Notes under the pieces: model-generated
What the model saw: only the letters and a program-made list of their open reading frames with translations
What the model was told of the DNA's origin: nothing
Databases searched by the model: none
Part shown: positions 47,739-59,735 of the stretch, piece after piece
How positions within the stretch are numbered: position 1 is the stretch's first letter
How the letters are laid out: the number at the start of each line of letters is the position of its first letter
Assembly (NCBI RefSeq): GCF_905220415.1
Contig: NC_059544.1
Span: 312,501 to 376,500 of the forward strand
Source: Colias croceus
Lineage: Eukaryota > Arthropoda > Insecta > Lepidoptera > Pieridae
Direction: 5' to 3'
DNA length: 64,000 bases
Translations under genes and position numbers: made by a program

Positions 47739-50700
47739 TTCTAAATAATTGGTAGTCCAATTCTAAGGTACATCACTGTGCTGTTCGAATGAATGATTTC
47801 ATTCACAAATTTTTGCTCATCGTTATTTTCAATTGTAAAATATTCTAATGTCATGAAAAATAAGAAACTTGTGCAAATAATAACTTGAACGTAATTAAAA
47901 CAATCTTTTGTCACTGACATCTGTTACAATGCGTGTTTTTTCTAGTTACCATGTGACACCGGAAATTTCTGGTTAAAAGTAACTTAAAGAAAATGTTCCT
48001 TAATGTTAATATATAACTTTACATGTCTTTGTCTTTCCACATACGCCTAGTATAACAGTTATACAGATACGTTGTATATATAGAAGCAATTACAGGGAGT
48101 TATTACGAAGGCAGGCGGTCGCGGCCGCCCCACGACGCTTAACTTTTTAATATTTATTCAGGGAATTGGCCAACATGTCGACATCGTGGCGATCAGCTAT
48201 AATATTCAACAATAGAAGACGTAGAACACATTAGTAAAATTTTCAAGTAAAATATAATCATTATTTTGTTAAAAATCTCACGTCAAATAAGCTCTATATC
48301 TCTCGAGTTCCATATCGATTCCTGAAACCTCGAATCAATGGAAATTAAAGTAAGCCATCAGATATTGTAGTTTGTGAAGCTAAATATGTGCTAAAATAAA
48401 CGAACTAGCTGGCATATCGAATATAAATATACAACGTAGCTATATGATTTTCTTCATATTTCGGGGAATTCACCTTAGCTTTCCAGAGATATCTTCTGCA
48501 AGAATAGCATATTATAAGGGCTCAATTAGTTATGCCTATGTGTTATTTTATAAATATACTCAAACACACCTATAACATGTACCATAAAAAAAGCAAATTA
48601 TTATGTCACATTTTTCGTTATCTTTTATAAATTGTCTACAAATACAATGTGTCCCATGCTTAATAATATTCTTTGAAAATATTATGGTGTAATGCGGTAA
48701 TATGGATGTACAATATTTATAATACTACCGTCCGTCTGTCCGTGAATATTGATGATATAATGACAGTGAGAGTCGCGATCGGAAGTATAGCTACCGTGTT
48801 ATTATGTGTAGCACTCTATTTATCGAAAACTACTGGTCAACTTTTGTTTACGAAATTGTAACTTGAAGTCTTTGGAATCGGTTGTGAAAATTTTCTTTGT
48901 GTCGCGTTTCTTTAAATTATTAAGTATCTACTTATAAATTGTAATTATTTATATAACAGAATTAATAAAAAAATGTAGGACTTGTAAGAGATGTTACTAA
49001 CTTGTATTAGAGGAAAACTTGCAAAAACATAATTTTTCTATTTGCTCTAGAATTAAAGTTGAAAGTTGACAGCTTTTTTGGGTTATTAGTTATTAATACC
49101 AAGTTAAAAACGAATCCATACGTATAAAAACCTAAAGAAACTGGCATCTTTTTACATATTTTTTATCTATATTTTTGTGCTGGCGACTGTGTTAATTCGA
49201 TATCTTTATAATAATGAGTACAAATTACGTATTCAACAAAGTTGCTAACCACAAACAAGCAAACACGTTACATTACACCGAAAATTGTATGCCGCATTTA
49301 CCTACTGATACTCGATACATACATTGTTCCATATCTGTATTCAATCACAAACGAATCGAGACAAAAATCTATAAGATCATGTTTCATACGTGAATACCAA
49401 AACAAATTATGATTGGCAGTTACGAATATCGTATACCAAACTTGTACACGCAATTATCTCTCTTGTTACTTTACAGTAAGAAGTGTTTTCCCTTGAATGT
49501 ATTTGTCAAAACTATATCTCGCGGCGATATGTACGTCGGTAGCAGAACGCGCGTGAAATGTCAGATTGTTTTTGATTCTAGCCAAAATGACAGCTAGTTA
49601 GGATGTAAAATTCACGGGATTTAGGCACTTATTGTAAGGTAGTAAGCGGTATTTGGGTGTGAATGTATTTATTTGTTTATTTGCTGTGCAGTGCGGCGTT
49701 GCTTTGGTTTACACCGCGAGCGGTAGGAGGCCGAGTAGGAGTAGTATGCTGTTGGAGATAGTATGTATTTATTTTTTGTGGATTTAACTTAAATAAAAAT
49801 AAAATAAAATAACACGCATTCAAAACCCTTAAAGAAAGTTAAAGAATATAAATTATAATTATACCTATGTTACTTGGTTAAAAATTTTTTAGGGACCGAC
49901 ATAAAAGATACATTGAAGTCTTGAAGGAGAATTATTTGGAAATCTGTAACATTAACCTTATCTTTGACATTATGGCTCTTAAATCTTAGACAATAGCTAT
50001 AAAAATATCTACAAAATAAAATAAGCTGAAAAGAACTTATCCCGGTAATTCCCATCGCATGGTCACCACGGGTCAGGTGTCAAGTCAAACGGTACACTAC
50101 CGAGATGGATCTGACCACTACTTATCTAACTGGTTATGTACAAACAGTACCGACTTTCGTTTCGAGTGTTATGAATATTTCTACATCACTATTAGTAAAT
50201 AAATGGACTCGAGTTATTTCCTGGCACAAATACAAACTTTTTTATTAAGAAAAACTTTGAGTAGTGTTAAAACTCTTGGACAAAATACGAACTTTTTTAA
50301 TCAACTTTTAGTAGTGTTAATGAATAGTCAATTTTGTGAACTACCAGATATTCGGATAGAAGCTTGTCTCGAGGAAAATCGGCAAAAACTGAGTAGTTGC
50401 TCTTTTTAGACTAATAGAGCTCGACACTCTCTTTGCTTTGTAAAACAATTATAATAGAATTCATCGTCAACCTAATTTTCACTTCTTTGTATTATTTCGT
50501 CCACATGCTTCAGAGAATGTGTTAAACTATTAGTTCTTTAGGTTAGTAACTATTTAGTACCTACCTACTGCTATAGGCTGTAACAGGTACGCAATGCGGT
50601 AAATAATATAGAGTCATGTCTGTCAAATCTGTCTTGCATATATCGGGACTCGGGAGCTATGATATTAAACCCTAAAACATAATCCTAGTACTTTCAATGT

Positions 50701-52599
50701 TTGCTCTGTAAAATAAGCTATCTTTAATTATTATAGGTGAAGAAAGAGTTGTAATTATAATAAAATAGCGGAAAAGCGTATACGGCAGTGGTGAAATTTT
50801 CTTCGACACGATTTTGTGAAAAAGTTTCACAGACAAAGTTTAATTCAATATGTCCTGAAACTAGGATAAATCTCATGGTTATAAAGTTATATAAATTCTG
50901 CTCTTTTAGTATCAGTATCTTCTTGTATCAGTAATCAGCTGTCAATCGTGATGCCTCAAACCACGACTATCTTTGCGCTACATCATACTGTGCTTTTAAG
51001 CTAACTGAATGGCACTAAAAGCATTGTTATTTTCTTAGTTTACATACGGTTAATCTTGATAGGCATCTAGGTATACTATTAATATTAGTGTTTGTTTATT
51101 TAGTGTAATTTGCTATTTCTCATAGAAACTTAGGTAATCTACAAATCGCTGAGGGGTCTCGGACGAATTCTACCATACCCGAGGCCCCGTCGTTGATGCG
51201 GCTTGACGGAACACAGTGGGGTTTTGGTCGGTAGGAATCCGACATAACCCACGGCCCCTTCCCCGGAGGCCGTGGGTACCTATCTATGCAAGATTTCCCC
51301 ACTTAAAAAAAAGGTACTCTACAAGTATTTATTACCGTATGCTCAAGGAGAGTATAGTTATTTTGAAATAACAAACATTTATTATTAAAATCATTCTTTA
51401 ATTAGAAATATCCTATGTAATAAATGTAATAATGTACTACAAACCTTAAACTTTAAATTGTTACATTGTAACTTGTTTTATCCAAACTATCCCCAAATAA
51501 CAACACGTACAAAAGCACAGGCTATTGTCAAAAATCCGTTAAAATTTCAATAAATCCTAATCATTACATCAGCAAATAAACCTCCTCCATTGAAAGCTTA
51601 TGGAAGTAGCAACTATCGTTATAATAAACTATCAAATTACCCAGATCGCATCAAATAGGGTCGCATAATAGATAAAACCAAACAATAACATGGGAAATGA
51701 CAATCTGCGATGTGGTTAGGTCCGGTACATGGTGTCCTGTGACAATTCTTTGAATATATTTTAAATGATTCGCAAATATTTTTTCGCATTTTTGTGTTAA
51801 AGTAAAGCAATATTTTGGTTAGGTTATCCGCATTCTATACAATGAGTTATTGGTTCTATATTTGAACCGTTCGTGTATCAAATGAGCATGTCTTAACGTA
51901 AATGATTTTCCGGAACTGTGGTATCGATTATGAAATTTGAAATACAGAAGATAAAATATTTTATTTATCTATTTCACTATAATCTTGTTTCCTAGATCCT
52001 ATTGTTTCATTTATTATTTCAGTATAATATTAAAAATGACAAAAATTCCGATTTCCTTTGATTAACCACGTTTCATGCAAGTTCAATCTCGATGCCTACT
52101 TTAAATAAGTGGTGTTTCAAAACTTAGTTTCATTTCGTCACAAATAAACTTCAGGTGCTAAACATTAAAATTCCACCCATAATTAGTGTAAAAGCAATTC
52201 TTACAAACGTTGCACAAGAGATATCCATCGCCAAGTTTAGTTGACTGAAAAATAATATGCTACTAGATACTATCTGCTACTGTACTCATATTTCGCAAGC
52301 CTATTTGTCAGATGTTTTTGCTTATTATTTGTCATTGTGTAAGATTTTTTGCCGCCCTAATAGGCTTTGAATGTCAATAGAGAACCCGTAGTGATAACAT
52401 CAGAAAGTTTTCATGTTAATATTGTTTTGTTGTTGAGTGACATAATGGTAGCATTTGTATGGAGTTTATTAGATATGTTTATAATGGCGATGGGTTTAAA
52501 TGCTTTTAAAATTATGTCTCATATCATATTTATGGTGAATCTTTTCAATGTAATAATTTATTAAACAATTTTAGAAAACTAGTACTAGTAAATAAAAAA
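47739..52599. other. Gene-free, mostly AT-rich
   Basis: A GC-rich patch with a NotI site lies at 48105-48140, some 25 bp past a TATATATAG at about 48075. TGTGGTTA, a Runt-type site, is at about 51709-51716. A 68-codon frame at 50203-50409 contains an internal duplication (ACTTTTTTA... and AGTAGTGTTAA, twice). None is convincing as a gene. Confidence 0.4.
51125..51310 (-). repeat. Reverse copy of the 42590 GC-rich repeat
   Basis: Reads in reverse the same GTGGGG, ACCCACGG, ATGTCGGATTC and GTGTTCCGTC blocks, with more divergence towards 51125. Confidence 0.5.
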
Positions 52600-52822
52600 T
52601 GTGTGCGTGTACTAGTGTACACACGTAAGAAGTGATCATAAGTGAAGTTCTTTATGACCTTAATTTCAAAAAATAATTTACTATATGCAACTTTACAGAA
52701 ATACGTCTAATCACGCGTGGTAGGGATAAGAAAAAGAAGGCGCGTAACGAAAAATGTCACGCGTAACGAAAAAATGTTACACTAAATTTTTTTACAACCC
52801 CGATACAGAAGTTTCACTTCAA
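52600..52822. mobile_element. MITE family F, third copy
   Basis: Same left segment and interior as the 47193 copy. The left terminus is altered by a short insertion, and a GCGTAACGAAAAATG stretch is duplicated inside (about 52741-52777). Confidence 0.6.
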
Positions 52823-53120
52823 AAAGTTAATATTGAACCAATTATCAACTCACTTTGCGTAAAGAATAATTTGGGACATGAATAAGCGAAATGTTTTAGT
52901 TCATATTTTGATGTTCTATGAAATTCTTAACACTACGAATATCAATTATTTTTCAGTAAGTACCTAAGGAGAAAATGCAATGAATCACAAATCGTATTTC
53001 TCTCTCATTTTTAACAATAAACATATACTTTAGGTAAGATACCACAGATAGAATAGAATAGCCATACTTTTTCTTAACCACGTAAAAAAAAAACCCGTTA
53101 GCTCAAGAAATTATTACATA

Positions 53121-53803
53121 CTAGCTTACCGCCCGCGGTTTCGCCCGCTTTGTCTAAAACCTAATAAATTACCTATATCTATACATATAATAAATCTGTA
53201 GAAGGGTCAATTCTGTACATTGAAAATATTGAAAAAATAAATACCAGGGGGTGTTACTGGATCGATACCAAACCCAAATATGTGATTAAAAAAATTTTTG
53301 TCCGTCTGTCTGTCTGTCTGTCTGTCTGTCTGTATGTGAAGCGTCACGTGAAAACTAGCGGTTCGATTTCGATGAAACTTGGTATAATTATACCTTATTA
53401 TCCTGGGCGTAAAATAGGATACTTTTTATCCTGGCAAAATACGTAGAAAAAAATTAATCTTAATTTTTCAGTTTTATCCATAGACGTTGTTCCGTAGAAC
53501 CGCGAACACACGTTGCGTATTATTATAGGCCTAGCCGTATTTGGGAATTGGGTCCAATAGATATTTATAAGATGTTATTGTCAGAGGTAGGTACCTACTC
53601 TAAATGGAGAAATAAACCATCCACGCGAAGACCGACATCCGCGCGGACGGAGTCGCGGGCGGAAGCTAGTAGGTACTAAAACCTTCCTGTTGAATCACTC
53701 TATCTATATAAAAAAAACCGCATCAAAATCCGTTGCGTAGTTTTAAAGATTTAAGCATACAAAGGGACATAGAGACAGAGAAAGCGACTTTGTTTTATAC
53801 TAT
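53121..53803 (-). mobile_element. Family B Helitron split by a nested Helitron
   Basis: The 3' part is at 53121-53177 (CTAGCTTACCGCCCGCGG...) and the remainder at 53670-53803. Removing 53178-53669 rejoins it close to the 8866 copy. Confidence 0.75.
53178..53669 (+). mobile_element. Family E Helitron, long form, nested in family B
   Basis: TCTATACATATAATAAATC start after A, (CTGT)n tract at about 53299-53332, ends GGCGGAAGCTAG before T; 492 bp. Confidence 0.8.
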
Positions 53804-54135
53804 GTAGTGATTAAATATGTTTCCATTTACCTACGCATTCAGTAATCCGGGATTAAAAGTACGCATTGATTTGAGATAATTTAAATTCCTGCAACATAAT
53901 ATTTTGAAAACAATAGGCTAATTGATATGAAAATACTGCATTAATATCAGTGATTAATGTTTAATTTCGGAGTATACAGCGTAAACATGAGAGATATGGA
54001 ATTGTCAATACATCTACATTGAGATATACATATGGAGACGACACCGCCTACATCACTTATGTTCCGCTCAACATACACCATATGACGTAACTGCACGCTC
54101 ATTTTTTATTTGTTTTAAAGTGAAACGAATCAAAT

Positions 54136-54218
54136 ATGCCTTCGTGTGTGTTACGATATTGCACAAATAATACAAATAAGTGAAAAAGTGGAAAAGTGCA
54201 AAGGAATAACTTTCATCG
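54136..54218 (+). pseudogene. Second THAP-like first exon with premature stop
   Basis: ATG at 54136 opens MPSCVLRYCTNNTNK, a typical THAP N terminus (MPxCV...C), followed by TGA at 54181. Beyond it, coding resembling the KCKGITF and FHR parts of a THAP finger continues in two frames, suggesting a one-base deletion near 54210. It ends at the strong donor CG|GTAAGT. Upstream is a CRE-like TGACGTAA. Dead unless the stop is a sequencing error. Confidence 0.5.
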
Positions 54219-54949
54219 GTAAGTACCTAACTAGATAATAATTTTTAAAACTTAGTTAGAGCAAAAAAATGGCGTACAGATTTTGTTCGTTGTGTCTCCT
54301 CCATACGTAGTAATATTATCTCAATGTACATCTATTACATCCTTGATAAGCTGATAACGCGTGACAAAGTGCAATCATTTGATAAAAATTAATTAATACG
54401 ATGATTCGATCAAAGGTCGATAAACAGGAGGATCTGTAAAAATAGATTATTAAGTGGAAATTGCAGATATGCACATGACATAAATCGCAGTTATTTTTAA
54501 GGATTATGTAATTTTTCAATTAATCATGATACGTCTTTTTAACGCAATTTTTATGTATTTTCAATAGATGCTATATGAAAATTGAGATAATAAGATAACG
54601 ATATGAGCCGGATATCATTAGTACATACATACATCATTTGAAAATTAGATCACGGTAGTGTTTCTATATACTTTAAATATTATTTTTTCACAATTCAAAA
54701 TAAATTATAACATGTGCTAAACGGCCTTCTGATTAAAATTCAAATAACATTTATTTGCAAGACTGCAGTTACAAAACAAATACAGTTTATTTTTCGAGAT
54801 ATTTTCAGAAGTCTTTACTAATAAAATACTTAGATATGTATGGACTGACTATATATCTAGTGAAATGGAGTTGAAAATAATAGCTAAAGTAATTGAAAGT
54901 ATGTATATCTAACTTATGTATATCTAATTTAATAAGCTTGTTACCTTTT

Positions 54950-55083
54950 GCCCAGGTTGCCTGGAAGAGATCACTTCTAAGTGATAAGGCCGCCTAATAA
55001 ACTATACTGTTTTTTTTTTGTTCTGTATATTAGCAATAAGTTTTCTATGTATAGTTTTATTGAAGAGTAAATAAATAAATAAA
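54950..55083 (+). mobile_element. LINE 3' end, plus strand
   Basis: GTTGCCTGGAAGAGATCAC, GTGATAAGGCCGCC, a T-rich stretch and a TAAATAAATAAATA tail, a common lepidopteran non-LTR retrotransposon end. Confidence 0.6.
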
Positions 55084-57394
55084 TATCTATTTAATAAATT
55101 AAATATTATTGAATATTAATGGCTTGTTTGAGTAGGTGATTTCTACTTTCCTTCACTATAAACAATTTTCACTTAATTTTTTAATATGTTTGTTAGTTAT
55201 AACATTTGTACCCATATTGATACCAAACATACAAATATTTTTTATTGTTTGCTAATATTAATAAAATCAAAGGGTATCAAGTGAATCAAATTATGAGCTA
55301 GCTAGGTACATCTTCACATAGAAACCACTCACCATATTAAACAAAATACTACAGTCTACAATTATTATTAACAATAGCTTTTCCAGTCACGATCCGACAA
55401 ATATAATTAATATAATAGCTTCGGCGTCAGAAAAGGAATTAGGAAAGTTCACACAAAAGAATATTTGCATAATATACGATCCGTTATATGAGTTATACGC
55501 CACTTTTGTAATGACGAAAATGATTTTTTGATTTGATGATAGCCAGCTTTTGTTTGCTTGGTAAATATGGTTGTTTTAGTGACTTGCGATGTTGGGAATG
55601 TAGTTTGAAACGGCGGGTTTCACGGTTGTTGCTGTTTCATTTGAATGCAGGTGGATTTCGTTTTTGTTTCTCTAATAATTTTAAATTGTTACAATACAGT
55701 ATGGTTTAGATAGGTTCATACCTATGGTGTGATGTGCTCTTACCTAAACTTATCTGTCGATGAAAGCTTTCATAATATATCAGTATCAGTTGTGCTGGAA
55801 AAGATGGACTTACACGACTTGCCTTTGCTGCCGTAGTCGATAAAAAATATTTGATAGCACTTTATGTAAGTATAAGTAATCTAAACTCTACTTTGTTCCT
55901 TTTTTCCTTAATTTCAACATCTAAAGAAAAATATCTTGCAAATTATAGAGGCATAAAACTGATAATCAAAGTCAAATTATTTTTATGTCTGCATATGGGA
56001 TACACCCGAATTCTAACAATAGAACAATGCGTAAACTAGTGATCTAAATACTCAAATATCATAATACAAATGCGTGGTAAAGGTGTAATATTAATAAATA
56101 GGCGCGGATCAAAATGGCCGACAATGGTAGATGCAAGTCACTTTCCAATTACGCTGACAGTAATTGTTGGGTTACGGCTTCAGGGAATGAATTACTTTTA
56201 TAAAAGATTATGAGAATAGACACTGAAATGGTGGTTTTCGGTAGGCTTTTATGACAGGTAGAGTCGATATGTTTTTCCCGCGCATTTTGCAAAGTTTCAT
56301 TGATGCTCTGTTCCTATTGGTCGGGATGTTCTCTAATCTATGGTATTTTCTCGATAATTATTATGTAAGTATAGGTAGGTATATATAGATGAAATCAATT
56401 TTGCAAATTGAACCAATAAGATAATCCATCAAATAAACAGCTTTAAAATACTAGGTAGGTTATCTACTAAACTAAAATCATTATTCATTATACATTATAA
56501 TTGTTTAACATACTACTTATAATTGTTTAATTAAATGCGCAAGAAGATTCTACAAAGTAAGAAAAAATTATGATGAATACAATTGATAAAGTTCTGGTTG
56601 ATAATTATTGACTGTATTAATATATATTTTATCGTTTGTTTACCATCTGTTAAATTATTATGATAAAATACCGTGGAATTTATGTCATTGATTAAATATT
56701 GTTTTTACAAGTGGTTCATGTTTTCTTAAATAATAAGACCTTGAGACATAGAAAAATAAATTGATAGAAGGACTTGCGGAAATTTTCGAATTATTTCATA
56801 CTTGAAAAAACATTTCTATAAGTACCTATTATAACTTCTATTATCAAGCACAAAATAACATGTTAAAAATGTGTGATTTGTAGACTTGTTTTCAATCGAC
56901 GTTTCTATGACAAAGAATGTTCTCAATCCGACTATATTTTTCTTGTTATTATTTTTATTATTTATATAACTCATGCACAATGCATTTTGTTGTTATTGAG
57001 TTGGAATTTAGAATTTAGAGAGGTACCTACCATATCCTCAGGAACATCGGTGACATGTAAAAGAATTACATATGCCCGTTTTAAATATTTATGATTAACA
57101 AAAATTAGCATACCTATTAATAATAAAAGATGAACTTACTGTGTTGCAACATACGATATATGTATAACAAAACTTACAAGTATACAAGTGATCTCATTAC
57201 GAAACATCCCAAAAACAAAATCATAACAAGGCACAGCCAATCTCTAGAAAACATTTAAAACTTTCAACACGAGAAGCTCTTGATTAAAAGATTCCAATCG
57301 TTTATAATAAACCATTACTACAAATTTTAAACCATCAAATTCCTATAAAAATGATGAAGAAATTAAGATGTAGCTATAAAAATATGTAGGAGCA

Positions 57395-57490
57395 ATCACA
57401 CGGTGGGTTATGGGCAAAATAAGAATCGAACCCACTGCCTCTGATCGTAATTAATGAAGGCTCTATTGGCTTCCACCGACAGACAACCGA
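57395..57490 (-). repeat. Second B-box-bearing SINE-like remnant
   Basis: In reverse it reads GAGGCAGTGGGTTCGATTC; the rest is diverged. Similar B-box fragments occur near 15908-15935 (minus) and 26993-27012 (plus). Confidence 0.35.
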
Positions 57491-57713
57491 GTTTTTACTA
57501 AATTTCGTTTAACTGGTGAATAAATAGATGGTCATTGGTCATCTATGTTGTAATTGCATAATGTTTCGGAAATACCGATTCTGAAAATCTGGAAAAATTC
57601 AGTAACAAACAGCTACACTATATTCAAGAGTAGCAAATAAGGTATTTTTTTATCACAGGTCAATTATGAAAAATATGAAATTGGGAATTAAAACTTCTAT
57701 TATTTATTACTCA

Positions 57714-58111
57714 CTAGCTTCCGCCCGCGACTCCGTCCGCGCGGATGTCGGTCTTCGCGTGGATGGTTTATTTCTCCACTAGCTTCCGCCCGCGACTCCG
57801 TCCGCGCGGATGTCGGTCTTCGCGTGGATGGTTTATTTCTCCATTTTGAGTAGGTACCTCTGACAATAAAATCTTATAAATATCTATTGGACCCAATTCC
57901 CAAATACGGCTAGGCCTATAATAATACGCAACGTGTGTTCGCGGTTCTACGGAACAACGTCTATGGATAAAACTGAAAAATTAAGATTAATTTTTTTCTA
58001 CGTATTTTTCCAGGATAAAAAGTATCCTATTTTACGCCCAGGATAATAAGGTATAATTATACCAAGTTTCATCGAAATCGAACCGCTAGTTTTCACGTGA
58101 TGCCTTCACAT

Positions 58112-58148
<37 letters not shown>

Positions 58149-58267
58149 AATTTTTTTAATCACATATTTGGGTTTGGTATCGATCCAGTAACACCCCCTG
58201 CTATTTATTTTTTCAATATTTTCAATGTACAGAATTGACCCTTCTACAGATTTATTATATGTATAGA
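57714..58267 (-). mobile_element. Family E Helitron, minus strand, with duplicated 3' terminus
   Basis: A full element at 57779-58267 (5' TCTATAC in reverse at 58267-58261) is joined to an extra exact copy of its last 65 bp at 57714-57778, each beginning CTAGCTTCCGCCCGCGAC in reverse. A (CAGA)n tract lies at about 58112-58146. Confidence 0.8.
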
Positions 58268-59651
58268 TAAAACTATCCATAAATGTATAAGGAACTTTTA
58301 CCTTTTTCTATTTTGTAGGTTTTGTTGTTCAGAAAAGTACCTAATTAAAAATTGACTTTTAAAGAAGCCTTGAATAGAAACATTGAAATATAGTTCCGTT
58401 TGTTGAACAGTGCAATGACGAGTTATCACTTAGAATTATTCAGGACATTGGACACAAAAACTGTCCAATTCTACGTTATATGGACACATTTATCCACACA
58501 TTTTTATTTCCAAAATTATCAATCGGAGAAAGAATACAAACAAAATTATCAAATCAATAGAAGCGGAAACTATAAAGACAAAGTTATCAGTCGTGTTATT
58601 TGGAAACTGTATGCCGCATGGTCCAGCCGTTTTGTTAACGAACTGTTAATGTGTGATTCATGCAAATTGGATGCTGTTTGTTTTTCTGTGTGTTGATAAA
58701 TATTGCGTGTGGTGTGAGGTACAGGATGTAGCGATAAATGAAATGAAAATTTGTTTTGGGCATAATATTTTAAAATGTAGAGGATAATAATTAATTTTAA
58801 AAATGTATACTGTATAGTATTATTAGCAAAACTAAATCATTTATTCGATACGGTAAAAAAATCTGATCTAATTTCAAACGTTCACATGTGTTACGTTCAT
58901 TCTTTTCCCAAATATATCTACTAATTAGATGAGAATTTTGTTAGAGATGAAAATTTTGTTAGTGACTTATATTTTAATATCAGAATAAATTATAATCTAC
59001 CGAAATATACTTTTCCTAAGATAAGTACCTACCCTTCTTAAGTAACTTACTGCCTAAAATAATCTGCTTCGAACAAGGTCTTTCCCTTTACTTCTTTATT
59101 TCCCGCTGTATCCCACACTCTATCCCACATCCAACACCACAGTCGACACTCTCAGTATCTAAATAGGCGATTAACATACCGTCCGTGAGTGTCGGCGATA
59201 GCGGCCTGCCACAGATTAACGAATAGTAAGTACCCCAACTCCAGTGTTTGGACATTGAGATAACCTAACTTGTTTCGTTATTTATGTACTGGATTCGGTT
59301 TGGGTTATGTTTAATGAAATTGATGTTCGGTATTTTTAATCTTGGAGAATAAAGTATCAGTTTTTAGTTACAACTTTTAATATAATAACTAAAGCTGTAC
59401 ATCTTCATCATATAAATTGACAACTACCACGACATTACATAAAACATTGTACAAATGTTCATAAGCAAACGTAACAAAACATAAGAATTTCGCCAATTTT
59501 ATATGGAATCATATTATTAGTTTTTTAAGGATATAATATAAAAGCATAGGTAATAAGGTACAAATTGTGTTCTAGCATTAGAAAAATATACATAAAACGT
59601 GTTATACAGATACCTGTTATATAATTTTAAATAAATACTTACATAGATAAA

Positions 59652-59735
59652 TTAACAACCAGACACAGAGAGAGACATCAATGTTCATCACACAAATATT
59701 CGCCCCGGGTGGGAATCGAACCCACGACCTCTGGC
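59652..59735 (-). repeat. tRNA-like B-box remnant (SINE-like)
   Basis: In reverse it contains GTGGGTTCGATTCCCACC, a Pol III B-box/T-arm sequence, followed by GGGGCGAATATTTGTGTGAT, a common lepidopteran repeat. There is no complete tRNA fold. Confidence 0.5.

Noticed and set aside
48673..48861. 62-codon frame ending in a signal-peptide-like MTVRVAIGSIATVLLCVALY segment
   Set aside because: Too short to judge, no splice or promoter support, AT-rich upstream half.
58086..58280. 64-codon frame, minus strand
   Set aside because: Lies within a family E Helitron; the (CTGT)n tract keeps it open.
58400..58696. 98-codon frame
   Set aside because: Opens at TTG rather than ATG, and no family is recognisable.
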